Positions 1 through 10,033 of a stretch of 64,000 nt of DNA are shown here, in pieces; position 1 is the stretch's first letter, and each line of letters starts with the position of its first letter. Under the pieces are notes generated by a model. It saw only the letters and a list, made by a program, of their open reading frames with translations. It was not told the origin of the DNA and did no database searches. The position numbers were made by a program, and so were the translations under genes. The DNA comes from Pseudomonadota bacterium (GTDB lineage: Bacteria > Myxococcota_A > Polyangia > GCA-2747355). The stretch covers positions 310,001-374,000 of the forward strand of contig JADJDT010000002.1 in assembly GCA_016702545.1 (NCBI GenBank). Direction: 5' to 3'.

Positions 1-1171
1 GCTCCACCTCCTCGCACCACGCCTCAGCAGCGGCGGCGCTCGAGTTGGTAGCCATCGCCAGGAGCGGCGGGAGCACGTCGCGCGCGGCCTGGCGTGCATG
101 CCGGTCTTTAGGCCAATAGGGTGTCGCCGTGTCTACCGCAAGCGCGGGCCCGAGGGCCTGACTGGCGCGCACCAGCTCGCCCACCAGCACCGCCATCGCT
201 TGACGTATCCGCAGGTTCAAGTCCTCGGGCAGCTTCCGCAGCTCGGCGGGCAGGCCGCTGATGGCCTGGGCGGCCTGCACTCTGCCCGTCTGCGGCGCCT
301 TGACCGTCTGCGGCGCCTTGACCGTTTGCAGCACCTTGACCATGTGCAACGCCGAAAGAATGCTGGCCCAAGTGGGGTCGGGAAGGGGATAGAAGAGGCC
401 CCTGTGGTCGATGAGCGGATAGGCTGAGAGCAAGCCGCCCTGAAGGTCGGTTGCGATGCGCGCGATGAAGGGCATCCGCTCCCTTGATGCGTCGCCCCTG
501 GGGGGCTCGACGCGCACCTCCTTCAGCACAACGTCATGCTGCCCCGACCGGAGCTGTCGGCTCCTCGGATAGAGAGCAGTCAGCATCCGAGCGAGCGTGT
601 CAGGGTCTGGCGTCATCCACTCGGGAAAGAGCGCCCTCCGCGCGAACTGAAGAGGGCTGCCCTGGGGTGCGCGCGACCGAGCCAACCTGAGGGCGTCCGC
701 AGAGAGCGCCGCACGGGGCAGCGTCAGGACGCCGACGCCCGTGCGCGGATCGACCGACCACTCGAAGATGGGCAGCGTCGCCGCGCGTTCTCCGGCGGCC
801 GTCTGGGTGACGAAGACCAGCTCCCGGACCGACATCGCCAGCGCCGCCGCCGCGCCGACGAGCGGTGCCCCGTGCTTCCTGCGATCGCCCAGGAAGCCGA
901 GCGCTCCCGCCGACGAATGCAGGCCCCCGCCGATCACGGGAACCTCACGCCGTTCGAGCCGCCAGTACGACCGCCCCGCTGCGCCCGGCACCACGACGCG
1001 GGTGGGCACCGCTTGCATCTCTTGGCGCGTGTCCCCGCTCCAAATGTGCTCCATGGCACGGTCGGAGATCTGAAGGCGTGGCTCCGCCCGCGCAACGCGG
1101 GCGCCCGGCAGGGCCAAGGCCACCGCGAGTCCGAGCCACGGCAGCGCGCGGGATCGAAGGCTACTGGGCAT
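1..1171 (-). CDS. Secreted protein of unknown function, 3' part beyond left edge
   Basis: An open frame without stop runs from the ATG at 1171 off the left edge (at least 390 codons). It begins MPSSLRSRALPWLGLAVALA and continues to an Ala-Arg-Ala region, a typical Sec signal peptide, so the product is probably periplasmic or secreted. Inside it three near-identical hexapeptides (VKVLQT, VKAPQT, VKAPQT; DNA about 298-345) form a small tandem repeat. No family was recognised. The start is fixed: an in-frame TAG lies at 1187-1189 and the only ATG after it is 1171, although no clear Shine-Dalgarno precedes it. The start codon lies in the last unit of a 13-bp repeat array. Confidence 0.7.
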   Translation of the reverse strand, partial: MPSSLRSRALPWLGLAVALALPGARVARAEPRLQISDRAMEHIWSGDTRQEMQAVPTRVVVPGAAGRSYWRLERREVPVIGGGLHSSAGALGFLGDRRKHGAPLVGAAAALAMSVRELVFVTQTAAGERAATLPIFEWSVDPRTGVGVLTLPRAALSADALRLARSRAPQGSPLQFARRALFPEWMTPDPDTLARMLTALYPRSRQLRSGQHDVVLKEVRVEPPRGDASRERMPFIARIATDLQGGLLSAYPLIDHRGLFYPLPDPTWASILSALHMVKVLQTVKAPQTVKAPQTGRVQAAQAISGLPAELRKLPEDLNLRIRQAMAVLVGELVRASQALGPALAVDTATPYWPKDRHARQAARDVLPPLLAMATNSSAAAAEAWCEEVE

Positions 1172-1210
1172 GACTACTGGGCATGACTACTGGGCATGAC
1201 TACTGGGCAT
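1161..1210. repeat. 13-bp tandem repeat carrying four successive start codons
   Basis: The 13-mer GGGCATGACTACT is repeated three times perfectly (1166-1204) with partial units at both ends. Read on the minus strand each unit offers an ATG (at 1210, 1197, 1184, 1171). The first three open identical seven-codon frames (MPSSHAQ, then TAG inside the next unit); only the last ATG leads into the long gene that runs to the left edge. Confidence 0.9.
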
Positions 1211-1364
1211 GAGGCGTCGCGCCCCGTGCCGAAAGGGCTGGGGCCACGGCTAAGGCAGGCAAGAAGTCGGCCGGCTTCGTGGTGCGCCCCACAGGGCTCT
1301 AACCCCAGCAGGATTGGCCCGAACGGGGCGCTCGGCCCGCGCCTGCCCTCACCACCGCCTCCGC

Positions 1365-1392
1365 CTTTCAGACACCGACTTTCAGACACCGA
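1365..1392. repeat. 14-bp direct repeat, two perfect copies
   Basis: CTTTCAGACACCGA occurs twice head to tail in the 263-bp gap downstream of the TolC-like gene. Nothing else was recognised in that gap, and no terminator hairpin was evident. Confidence 0.85.
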
Positions 1393-1434
1393 TCGGCGGT
1401 TGGCGCCGCGGGCAGCCTCCCACGCGTGCCCTGC

Positions 1435-2715
1435 CTATTCTCGACCGAGGGCCTGCAGCAGCTGGGCGCGGGCGAGGGCCAGCGCGTGGTCGGCTTGGAC
1501 GACCTGGGACGCGGCCTGGGTCAGGGCGACCTGGGCGTCGCCGAGCTCGAGGATGCTGCCGGCGCCAGTCTCGTAGCGCCCTTCGGCCAGGCCCAGCCGC
1601 TGCTGGGCAAACTCGAGCGCCTCGCGCGCCGCCTCCAGGCTGGCCTTGGCGGCCCGCACACCCAGGCGCGCCTGCTCGAGCGCGACCCGCACCTGCTGGC
1701 GAAGCGCCGTGCGCTGCGCCGACAAGGCCGCGACGCTGGCCTGCGCCTCCCGCCTCTGCGCCGGCACCAGACCGCCCTCATAGAGCGGCCAGCTCACGCC
1801 GGCCTGGGCGTTCCAGTTCCAGGCCAGCGCGTCGAGCTGGGTGCCGGCGTCGGTCAGGCTCGTGGAGACCGTCAGCGCCGGCCAGTAACGCCCGCGGGCC
1901 GCCCGCCCGCTCAGCTCGGCGCTGCGACGCTCTTGCTCGAGGCCCGCGAGCTCGGGGCGCCGGCCCAGCGCCTCGTCGAGCAGCTCGGCCAACGCGCGCT
2001 CCTCGCCGCCCACCGGCGGCAGCGTCTCGTCGGCGACCTCGAAGTCGCGCTCGTCCTCGAGGCCCATCGCCTGCTTGAGCTGGGCCTTGGCCACGGCGTA
2101 GGCGTTCTCCGCCTCGATCAGCTGCAGCCGCGCCTGCGCCACCTCGCTGCGCGCCTGCGCCCGATCGATCGGCGGGCGCGTGCCGACCTCGACGAAACCC
2201 TCGACCTGGCGCAGATGACGCTGCTGATTGGTGAGCTGCTCGCGCGCGACCTGCACCAGGGCCCGCTGCGCGCGCGCGGCGAAGAACGCGGCGCGCAGCG
2301 CGAGGCTGAGCTGCTGGCGCGTCGTGCGCGTAGCCAGCGCCGCAGCCTGGGCGTTGGCCCGCGCGGCTTGCCAGCGGTCGCTCGTCTGGCGGAAGTCCCA
2401 GACGAGCTGCGAGGCGCTCAGACCGAAGTTGAAGAAGTTGAAGGTGGCGAGGGAATTGCCCCCAGCCCCGCGCAGGTCGCCGGGGACGACGCCCGGACGC
2501 AGGGCAAAGTTGCCGGTGGTGCGCTGGTAGCTCGCGTTGCCGCTGAGCTGCGGCAGCAGCGGCGCGCGCGCCTGGTCGGCACGGGCGGCGGCGGCCTGCG
2601 CCTGGGCCTGCGCCTGGGCCAGGTCGGGGTGGCGCTCGAGCGCCAGCTGCAATGCCTGTTGCAGCGTCAGCATGCGAAACGTCGCCGCCGCGGTCAGCAG
2701 CACCAGACTGGTCAT
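1435..2715 (-). CDS. TolC-family outer membrane efflux protein
   Basis: The 426-residue product has a short N-terminal hydrophobic leader (MTSLVLLTAAATF) followed by LTLQQALQLALERHPDLAQA, the usual entry of the outer membrane efflux protein (OEP) fold, and a duplicated, very Ala/Gln-rich helical pattern (a second LAELLDEALGRRPELAGLEQ block near the middle). TolC family trimers form the outer-membrane exit channel of tripartite pumps. It is the last gene of a four-gene operon, 25 bp after the MacB-like permease, so it most likely serves that ABC exporter. Substrate cannot be inferred. Family assignment is secure; orthology to E. coli TolC is not claimed. Confidence 0.88.
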   Translation of the reverse strand: MTSLVLLTAAATFRMLTLQQALQLALERHPDLAQAQAQAQAAAARADQARAPLLPQLSGNASYQRTTGNFALRPGVVPGDLRGAGGNSLATFNFFNFGLSASQLVWDFRQTSDRWQAARANAQAAALATRTTRQQLSLALRAAFFAARAQRALVQVAREQLTNQQRHLRQVEGFVEVGTRPPIDRAQARSEVAQARLQLIEAENAYAVAKAQLKQAMGLEDERDFEVADETLPPVGGEERALAELLDEALGRRPELAGLEQERRSAELSGRAARGRYWPALTVSTSLTDAGTQLDALAWNWNAQAGVSWPLYEGGLVPAQRREAQASVAALSAQRTALRQQVRVALEQARLGVRAAKASLEAAREALEFAQQRLGLAEGRYETGAGSILELGDAQVALTQAASQVVQADHALALARAQLLQALGRE

Positions 2716-2740
2716 CGCCTTGCCCTCAAGAGGTGTCTCC

Positions 2741-3966
2741 TCACTCGTAGCGCAGCGCGGTAATCGGATCGAGACGGGAGGCCTTGTGCGCCGGATAGAG
2801 CCCGAAGCCCACGCCCACCAGCGCGCTGAAGCCGACCGCCAGCGCGATGATCTCGGGGCGCACCAGCATCGGCCAGCCGAAGGCGGAGGCCAGCCGCGCG
2901 GCGGTCAAGAGGCCGAGCCCGACGCCGATCAGGCCGCCCAGCAGCGCCAGCGTCAGCGCCTCGACCAGAAACTGCGCCAGGATATGTCCCGGACGCGCGC
3001 CGACCGCCATCCGCACGCCGATCTCGCGCGTCCGCTCGGTGACGCTGACCAGCATGATGTTCATGATGCCGATGCCACCGACGAGCAGCGAGACGGCGGC
3101 GATGCTGGCCAGCAACGCCGTCAGCGTGTTGGTGCCTTGCTGCATCGCGCCCGCCATCTCGGTCAGGTTGCGAATCGAGAAGTCGTCGTCGGCGCCCGGT
3201 TGGATGCGATGCCGCTCGCGCAGCAGCGCGGTGACCTCGCTCTGCGCCCGGGTCACGTCGGCAGCCGAGGCCGCCCCGACGAAGACCACGCCGGCGATGT
3301 AGTTACCGAGCCCGCCCTGGATCTTCGAGCGATAGGTGCTGACGGGGATGAAGACCGCGTCGTCGAAGTCCTGGCCGACCGGCGATTGGCCCTTCTTCTC
3401 CAGCACACCGATCACCTGAAAGAGCATGCTCTTGATGCGTACCAGCTGCCCGAGAGGGTCGGCGTTGTTACCGTAGAGCTTCTCCACCACGGTCTGACCG
3501 AGCACCACGACCTTGGTGCCGGCCTCGACGTCGGAGCTCGAGAGGCCACTGCCGCGCGCGATCTTCCAGCCCCGCAGCTCAAAGTACTCGGGCGTGGTGC
3601 CGTTGATCTGGGTGCTCCAGTTCTGCTCGTCGCTCTGCAGCTGGCCGGCGCTGCGCAGCGAGGGCGCGGCCCAGCGCACGCTCGGCAGCTCGCTCTGAAT
3701 CGCCTCCAGGTCCTCCCAGGTCACCGTCGGCAGCGAACCGAAGCCGCCCATCGCGCCGCCCTGCGTGGTGGCGCCGGGCAGCACGATCAGCATGTTCGAG
3801 CCCACCGAGGCGAAGGCCTCCTGCACGCGGGCCTTGGCCCCCTCGCCGATCGCTACCATCGCGATCACCGCCCCGACGCCGATGATGATGCCCAGCGTGG
3901 TGAGAAACGAGCGCAGCTTGTTGCGCACCAACGCCCGCAGCGCGACGCGAAAGACCTGAAACAGGC

Positions 3967-3970
<4 letters not shown>
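2741..3970 (-). CDS. MacB-like ABC transporter permease (FtsX fold)
   Basis: The 409-residue protein starts MSLFQVFRVALRALVRNKLR, with a first membrane helix at LTTLGIIIGVGAVIAMVAI, a large periplasmic domain (about residues 50-270), and three C-terminal helices (LLASIAAVSLLVGGIGIMNI, LALLGGLIGVGLGL and the IIALAVGFSALVGVG segment). The sequence VTERTREIGVRMAVGA is the characteristic cytoplasmic loop of MacB/LolC/FtsX permeases. It begins four bases before the stop of the ATPase gene (ATGA overlap), implying translational coupling. In E. coli MacB the ATPase and permease are one chain; here they are separate. The complex would use mechanotransmission to push substrate through the adaptor and TolC-like channel. 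Confidence 0.93.
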
Positions 3971-4773
<803 letters not shown>

Positions 4774-4791
4774 GGGCAGCGCCTCTGGTCG

Positions 4792-6048
4792 TCAGAACAT
4801 CGAGCGCATGCCGCGCTGTGGCGGCCCACCGCCCATGCCGGGCGCGACCATCGTCCGGGGCAGCCCACCCGCGACGGCCTCGACGATGACCTCGTCACCC
4901 ACCGCCAGCTCGCCACTGAGCACCTCCGTGGTGCGCCCGTCGGTGACGCCCGTCTCCACCGCCACGCGGCGGGGCTGGCCGCCGCGCAGTACCCAGAGCT
5001 CGCGGCGCGCGATCGGCGCCAGCAACTCGGCGTCGCCCCGCGGCCGCCCGGCGCCGGCGCCCGCTAGCGGGAGCGCGTCCGCGGGCGGGCGAAAGCGCAG
5101 CGCGGCGTTCGGCACGCGCAAGGCCTGCGCGCGATCGGCGTAGACGAAGGTGACGTTGGCCGTCATGCCCGGCTTGAGCTTCAAGGCCGGGTTGGCGACG
5201 TCGATCACGGCATCGTAGGTGACGACGTTCTGCACCGTCTGCGGCGCGTTGCGGATCTGCCGCACGGTCCCGCGAAAACGGTCGCTGGGGTAGGCATCGA
5301 CGGTGAAGACCGCCGGCATGCCGGCCTGTAGTCGACCCACGTCGGCCTCGGCCACGTTGGTGTCGACCTGCATCTTGCGGAGGTCCTCGGCGATCACGAA
5401 GAGCGTCGGCGCCTGCAGCGAGGCGGCGACCGTCTGGCCGACGTCGACGTTGCGCGAGATGACGACGCCGTCGGTGGGCGAGACGATGGTCGTATAGGCC
5501 AGGTTGATCCGCGCCTGATTGAGCGCGGCGCGCGCCTGCGCCTGCGTGCCCTCCGCGGCGCGCACCCCGGCGCTGGCGGCCTCGGCGGTGGCCTCCGCGG
5601 TGTCGCGATCGGCCGCGGCGACGAGCTGCCGCGTAGCGAGCTGCTGCGCGCGCGCGGCCTGGCGGGCCGCGTCGGCGGCCTGAGCCCGCGCACGGGCCAG
5701 ATTGCCGTCGGCGGCCATGAGATTGGCCCGCGCCTGCTCGACCGCCGCCTCGAAGAGCTGTGGGTCGATGGTGGCGATCACCTGCCCCTTGGTCACTGCC
5801 GCGTTGAAGTCGACGAAGAGCCGCGCAATGCGACCGGAGACCTGGCTGCCGACCTGCACGGTGACGATCGCCGACAGCGTCCCGGTCGCGGTCACCCGCG
5901 CCACGATGGGCCCGCGATCGACCGTGACCGTGCGAAAGGGCGAAGGCAGCCCGTCCCCGTCGCCCCGCGAGCGCCAGTACCAGGCGCCAGCACCCGCCAG
6001 CGACAGGGTCGCAACCGCCATCAGCACCCACCCTCGTCGCTTCGGCAT
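4792..6048 (-). CDS. MacA-like periplasmic adaptor (HlyD/RND fold)
   Basis: The 418-residue product starts MPKRRGWVLMAVATLSLAGA (an N-terminal membrane anchor/signal), then VTVDRGPIVARVTATGTLSA, a biotinyl-lipoyl half, a long coiled-coil hairpin (about residues 95-190, Ala/Arg/Gln-rich), the second lipoyl half (YTTIVSPTDGVVISRNVDVG) and a beta-barrel domain. This is the standard MacA/HlyD layout. The frame extends upstream to 6105, but the ATG at 6048 is preceded by a strong GAGGAGGT five bases away, so I use it. First gene of the efflux operon; it would bridge the MacB pair and the TolC-like channel. The divergent desaturase gene starts 177 bp away. Confidence 0.92.
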   Translation of the reverse strand: MPKRRGWVLMAVATLSLAGAGAWYWRSRGDGDGLPSPFRTVTVDRGPIVARVTATGTLSAIVTVQVGSQVSGRIARLFVDFNAAVTKGQVIATIDPQLFEAAVEQARANLMAADGNLARARAQAADAARQAARAQQLATRQLVAAADRDTAEATAEAASAGVRAAEGTQAQARAALNQARINLAYTTIVSPTDGVVISRNVDVGQTVAASLQAPTLFVIAEDLRKMQVDTNVAEADVGRLQAGMPAVFTVDAYPSDRFRGTVRQIRNAPQTVQNVVTYDAVIDVANPALKLKPGMTANVTFVYADRAQALRVPNAALRFRPPADALPLAGAGAGRPRGDAELLAPIARRELWVLRGGQPRRVAVETGVTDGRTTEVLSGELAVGDEVIVEAVAGGLPRTMVAPGMGGGPPQRGMRSMF

Positions 6049-6225
6049 GCCACCTCCTCGAGCCCCGGTCGCTTCGAGCGCGTCGGCGCCCCTGCGAATC
6101 GCCAACCGGCCTTGCCACGATCGGCGCGCCCACGCAAGGCGGCCCGGCGGCCAAGGGCTGGCGCACAGGGCGCAGCGGCCGCGGCCATGACAGAGCGGTG
6201 ACAGGGCCCTGGCACGCTTGGGGCC

Positions 6226-7167
6226 ATGCTGTACACTCCTACGGGCTCCGCTGCTACGGGCTCAGCGGGCACGCCGGCCAGCGCGAGCGCCCGCGACGGC
6301 GCGGATGTCTTCAAGTCGCTCCCCTTCTTCGCGGTGCACGCGGCCGCGCTGCTGGTCTTCTTCGTCGACTTCCGCTGGTCCTACCCGGTGGTGGCGCTAG
6401 CGCTCTACGTCGTCCGGATCTTCGGCATCACGGCCGGCTTTCATCGCTACTTCTCCCATCGGGCCTACAAGACGGGGCGCATCTTTCAGTTCGTGCTGGC
6501 CTGGCTCGGCTCGATGTCGGCGCAGAAGGGCGTGCTGTGGTGGGCCGCGCACCATCGGGACCATCACAAGCACTCGGACGAGCCCGAGGACATCCACTCG
6601 CCGCGACAGCGTGGGCTGTGGTGGGCTCACGTCGGCTGGATTCTCTCCAAGCGCTACGACGAGACCAAATTCGAGCGCATTCGCGACTTCGCGCGCTTCC
6701 CCGAGCTGCGCTGGCTCAACCGCTGGCATCTCGTGCCACCGGTCACGCTGGCCGTGGCGCTCTTCGTCGTGGGAGGCCTACCCCTGCTGGTCTGGGGCTT
6801 CTTCCTCTCGACGGTCCTGACCTGGCACGGCACCTTCACCATCAACTCGCTGTCCCACGTCTTCGGCTCGCGGCGCTACCCAACCAAGGACGACAGCCGC
6901 AATAACTTTCTGCTCGCGCTGTTGACGCTGGGCGAGGGCTGGCACAACAACCATCACCACTACATGTCGACCGCCAACCAGGGTTGGTTCTGGTGGGAGG
7001 TGGACCTGACCTACTATGTGCTCAAGCTGCTCTCGTGGGTCGGGCTCGTGCGCGACCTGCGAACCCCGCCGCGTCAGGTGCGCGACGGCAACCGCTCCGG
7101 CGCGGCCGACACACCCCGCCGCCCGTCGAGCGCCGGTCCCCTCGGCGTGCCCTCGCTCCCGCGCTGA
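6226..7167 (+). CDS. Acyl-CoA (delta-9 type) fatty acid desaturase
   Basis: This 313-residue membrane di-iron desaturase has the three histidine boxes at expected spacing: HRYFSH (residues 73-78), HRDHH (110-114) and HNNHHH (240-245). Hydrophobic stretches at 32-70, 85-105 and 170-200 match the membrane helices of the stearoyl-CoA desaturase family (PF00487). It would introduce a cis double bond into saturated acyl chains using O2, adjusting membrane fluidity. It stands alone, divergent from the efflux operon; a poorly conserved Arg/Pro-rich tail follows about residue 285. The start ATG lies after a G-rich stretch rather than a clear Shine-Dalgarno, so the first 25 residues are less certain. 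Confidence 0.93.
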   Translation: MLYTPTGSAATGSAGTPASASARDGADVFKSLPFFAVHAAALLVFFVDFRWSYPVVALALYVVRIFGITAGFHRYFSHRAYKTGRIFQFVLAWLGSMSAQKGVLWWAAHHRDHHKHSDEPEDIHSPRQRGLWWAHVGWILSKRYDETKFERIRDFARFPELRWLNRWHLVPPVTLAVALFVVGGLPLLVWGFFLSTVLTWHGTFTINSLSHVFGSRRYPTKDDSRNNFLLALLTLGEGWHNNHHHYMSTANQGWFWWEVDLTYYVLKLLSWVGLVRDLRTPPRQVRDGNRSGAADTPRRPSSAGPLGVPSLPR

Positions 7168-7311
7168 ACACTCGAGAGCTTCGCCAGGCCTTGCGCCCGC
7201 GGCCCCCTGCGACGATACGATCGCCACGATCGCTCTCGGCGCGCGTGCGACCGAGACTGGCCGCTTGAGCAAGTTCTGGTTGTGTATTTGATATTACTTT
7301 CTTTCTATATT

Positions 7312-7327
7312 CGTTCCACGTGAAACA
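7312..7327. promoter_or_regulatory. parS-like centromere site
   Basis: The 16-mer CGTTCCACGTGAAACA matches the near-universal bacterial parS palindrome (TGTTTCACGTGAAACA) except at positions 1 and 5, and position 5 (C) is a common accepted variant. It lies in the intergenic gap before bioF, about 9 kb from dnaA, where ParB-nucleation sites are normally found. The A/T-rich stretch immediately upstream (7275-7311) may hold the bioF promoter, but no convincing -35/-10 pair was found. parA/parB themselves are not in the window. Confidence 0.75.
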
Positions 7328-7371
7328 CGCCGCGGCCGCTCCTTCGCGACCGGGCGCACTGAAGTATCAAC

Positions 7372-8532
7372 ATGGATTTCAACGCGTTACTTGAGCGAGA
7401 GCTCGCCCACACCGCCTCCTGCGGGCTCCGACGACAGCTTGGCGGGCCGCTGCCTGCCCACGTCGTCAACTACTCCAGCAATGACTACCTCGGGCTCTCC
7501 ACCCACCCCGCGCTGCTCACGGCCGCCCAGCACGCGCTGCAACAGGCCACCGGGGCCGGGGCCGCTCGCCTCGTCGGCGGCGATCGCGCCGAGCACCACG
7601 CCCTCGAAGCGGCGCTCGCCCACTTCAAGGGCACCGAGGCCGCACTGCTCTTCGGCTCTGGCTATCAGGCCAACGTCGGCGCCATCTCCGCCCTCGTCGG
7701 CCCCGACGACGCCGTCTACTCGGACGCCCTGAACCACGCGAGCATCATCGATGGCTGCCGCCTCAGCGGCGCCGCCATCCACGTCTACCGCCACGCCGAC
7801 CCCCAACATCTCGCCGAGCTCCTCTCCGCCGGCGCCGGCTACCGTCGCCGCCTCGTCATCACCGAGTCCGTCTTCAGCATGGACGGCGACCAGGCGCCCC
7901 TCGTCGCCATCGCCCAGCTCGCGCGCGTCCACGACGCCGCCCTGATGGTCGACGAGGCCCACGCCAGCGGGCTCTACGGTCCCTCCGGCGCCGGTCTGCT
8001 TCGCGCCACGGGGGTCTGCGCCGAGGTCCAGCTCGTGACCCTCGGCAAGGCCCTCGGCGGCTTCGGTGGCGCCGTCCTGGGCCGCCGCGCGCTGATCGAC
8101 CTGCTGATCAATCGCGCGCGCACCTTCATCTTCACCACCGCCTTGCCCCCCGTGGTCTGCACCAACGCCCTTGCCGCCCTCCGGCTGGCGGCCGGAACGC
8201 TCGGCGACCAGCTCCGTCTCCAGCTCTTCGTCAACGCCGCCCAGCTCCATCGCGGCCTCGTCGCCCTCGGCCTCCGCTCCCCCGCCACGCCACCCAGCCC
8301 GATTCTGCCGCTGCTGGCCGGTACCCCCGAGCGCTCCCTCACCGCCACCCACGCCCTGCTGGACCGCGGTTGCTTCGTCCAGGCGATCCGCCCTCCCACC
8401 GTCCCCCAGGGCACCAGCCGCCTCCGCCTCACGGCCTCCGCGGCCCACACCCCCGAACAGCTCGACACCCTCCTCGCCGCCCTCGCGCACCTCGTTCGCG
8501 CTGACCTCCTACCGACGCTCTCCCCACGCTGA
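7372..8532 (+). CDS. bioF: 8-amino-7-oxononanoate synthase (biotin synthesis)
   Basis: The 386-residue PLP enzyme (alpha-oxoamine synthase family) condenses pimeloyl-ACP/CoA with L-alanine. Seen: SNDYLGLSTHPAL near the N-terminus, FGSGYQANVGAI, the Asp/His pair in MVDEAHASGLYG and the PLP lysine in VTLGKALGGFGGAVLG (about residue 225). Length is normal for BioF. It is followed by bioA and bioD on the same strand, a standard bioFAD order, with gaps of 112 and 49 bp. An A/T-rich leader and a parS-like site lie just upstream; no classical BirA operator was found. The ribosome-binding site is weak (GAAG). Confidence 0.95.
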   Translation: MDFNALLERELAHTASCGLRRQLGGPLPAHVVNYSSNDYLGLSTHPALLTAAQHALQQATGAGAARLVGGDRAEHHALEAALAHFKGTEAALLFGSGYQANVGAISALVGPDDAVYSDALNHASIIDGCRLSGAAIHVYRHADPQHLAELLSAGAGYRRRLVITESVFSMDGDQAPLVAIAQLARVHDAALMVDEAHASGLYGPSGAGLLRATGVCAEVQLVTLGKALGGFGGAVLGRRALIDLLINRARTFIFTTALPPVVCTNALAALRLAAGTLGDQLRLQLFVNAAQLHRGLVALGLRSPATPPSPILPLLAGTPERSLTATHALLDRGCFVQAIRPPTVPQGTSRLRLTASAAHTPEQLDTLLAALAHLVRADLLPTLSPR

Positions 8533-8644
8533 CCCCGGCCTGCACTCCGCCCCCTCGACCGACCGCTGCCGCGCTCGTTGACGCCGGGCGGCAGCCGCGC
8601 TTACTACTCCGCCGGTCCAACCAGCCTTTCGCGGAGCCCCCACG

Positions 8645-9984
8645 ATGACCGCCGACCCCGTCGCCCTCGATCGCCGCCATCTCTGGCACCCTTTCACGCC
8701 AATGCGCCTCTGGGCCGAAGAGGAGCCGCTCATGATCGCGGCCGGCGAGGGCAACTACCTGATCGACACCGCCGGCCGCCGCTACCTCGACGGCGTCTCG
8801 TCACTCTGGGTCAACCTCCACGGCCACCGCTGCGCCGCGCTCGACGACGCCGTCCGCGAGCAGCTCGGCCGCATCGCGCACTCCACCCTCCTCGGACTCG
8901 GGAATGTCCCCTCAGCCGAGCTCGCCGCGGCGCTGATCGCCGTCGCGCCCCCAGCCTGAGCCGCGTCTTCTACTCCGACTCGGGCTCCACCGCCGTCGAG
9001 GTCGCGCTGAAGCTGGCCTTCCAGTATTGGCAACACCGCGGGCTGCCGCGCCGAACCCGCTTCGTCGCGCTCGCGGACGCCTACCACGGCGACACCATCG
9101 GAGCGGTCAGCCTCGGCGGCATCGACCTCTTTCACCAGCTCTTCCACCCCCTGCTCTTCCAGACCCTCCGCGCCCCCTCCCCGCACCCCTACCGTTACGC
9201 CGACGGGGCGCTCAGCGCCGAGGCTTGCCGCGAAGCCTGCCTCGGCGCGCTCGACCGCCTGCTGGCCGACCACCGCGACGAGGTCGCCGCCGTGATCGTC
9301 GAGCCCCGCGTCCAGGGCGCGGCCGGCATCATCGTCCACCCGCCCGGCTACCTGGCAGGCGTCGCCGCCCTCTGCCGCCGCTACGACGTGCTGTTAATCT
9401 GCGACGAGGTCGCCACCGGCTTCGGCCGCACCGGCGAGCTCTTCGCCTGCCAGTCCGAGGGCGTCTCGCCCGACCTGATGACGCTCGCCAAGGGGCTCTC
9501 CGGGGGCTACCTGCCGCTCGCGGCCACCCTCACCACCGAGGCGATCTTCGAGGCCTTCCTGGACGGTCCCGAACGGACCTTCTTCCATGGGCACAGCTAC
9601 ACCGGAAATCCGCTCGCCTGCGCCGCCGGCCTGGCGTCCCTACGCCTCTTCGGCGAGCGCGACCTCTTGGCGCAGGTGCGCGCCCGCGCGCGTCGCGCCC
9701 AGGAGCTGCTCGCCCAGCACCTCGCCCCGCTGGAGGCCGTCGGTGATATCCGCCAATGCGGGCTAATGATCGGCGTCGAGCTCGTGGCCGACCGCCAAAC
9801 CCGGAGACCCTTCCCGCCCGAACGCCGCCTGGGCGCCGCCGTCTGTCGCGCCGCGCGGGCTCGCGGCGTCATCCTGCGTCCCCTCGGCGACGTCGTGGTG
9901 CTCATGCCCCCGCTGTCGATCACCGACGACGAGCTGGCGGCGATCGTTGACGCAGTCGCCCACAGCATCCGCACGACGGTCTAA
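8645..9984 (+). CDS. bioA: Adenosylmethionine-8-amino-7-oxononanoate transaminase, interrupted by one frameshift
   Basis: BioA transfers the amino group of SAM to 8-amino-7-oxononanoate to give 7,8-diaminopelargonate. The first 104 codons (MTADPVALDRRHLWHPFTPM...) end at a TGA at 8957-8959, but the rest of the enzyme continues at once in the next frame (SLSRVFYSDSGSTAVEVALK..., PLP lysine in TLAKGLSGGYLPLA) to 9984. One extra C in the C5 run at 8948-8952 restores a continuous 446-residue BioA reading ...VAPPSLSRVFY. All motifs are otherwise intact, and bioF, bioD and bioC are whole, so an assembly error or recent mutation is more likely than old decay. As given, no full-length protein would be made. 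Start after a GGAG. Confidence 0.88.
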
Positions 9985-10033
9985 CACTTTCTTCTCTCTT
10001 CGTATTCGCCATTACTTTGGCAGGAGCCACACA

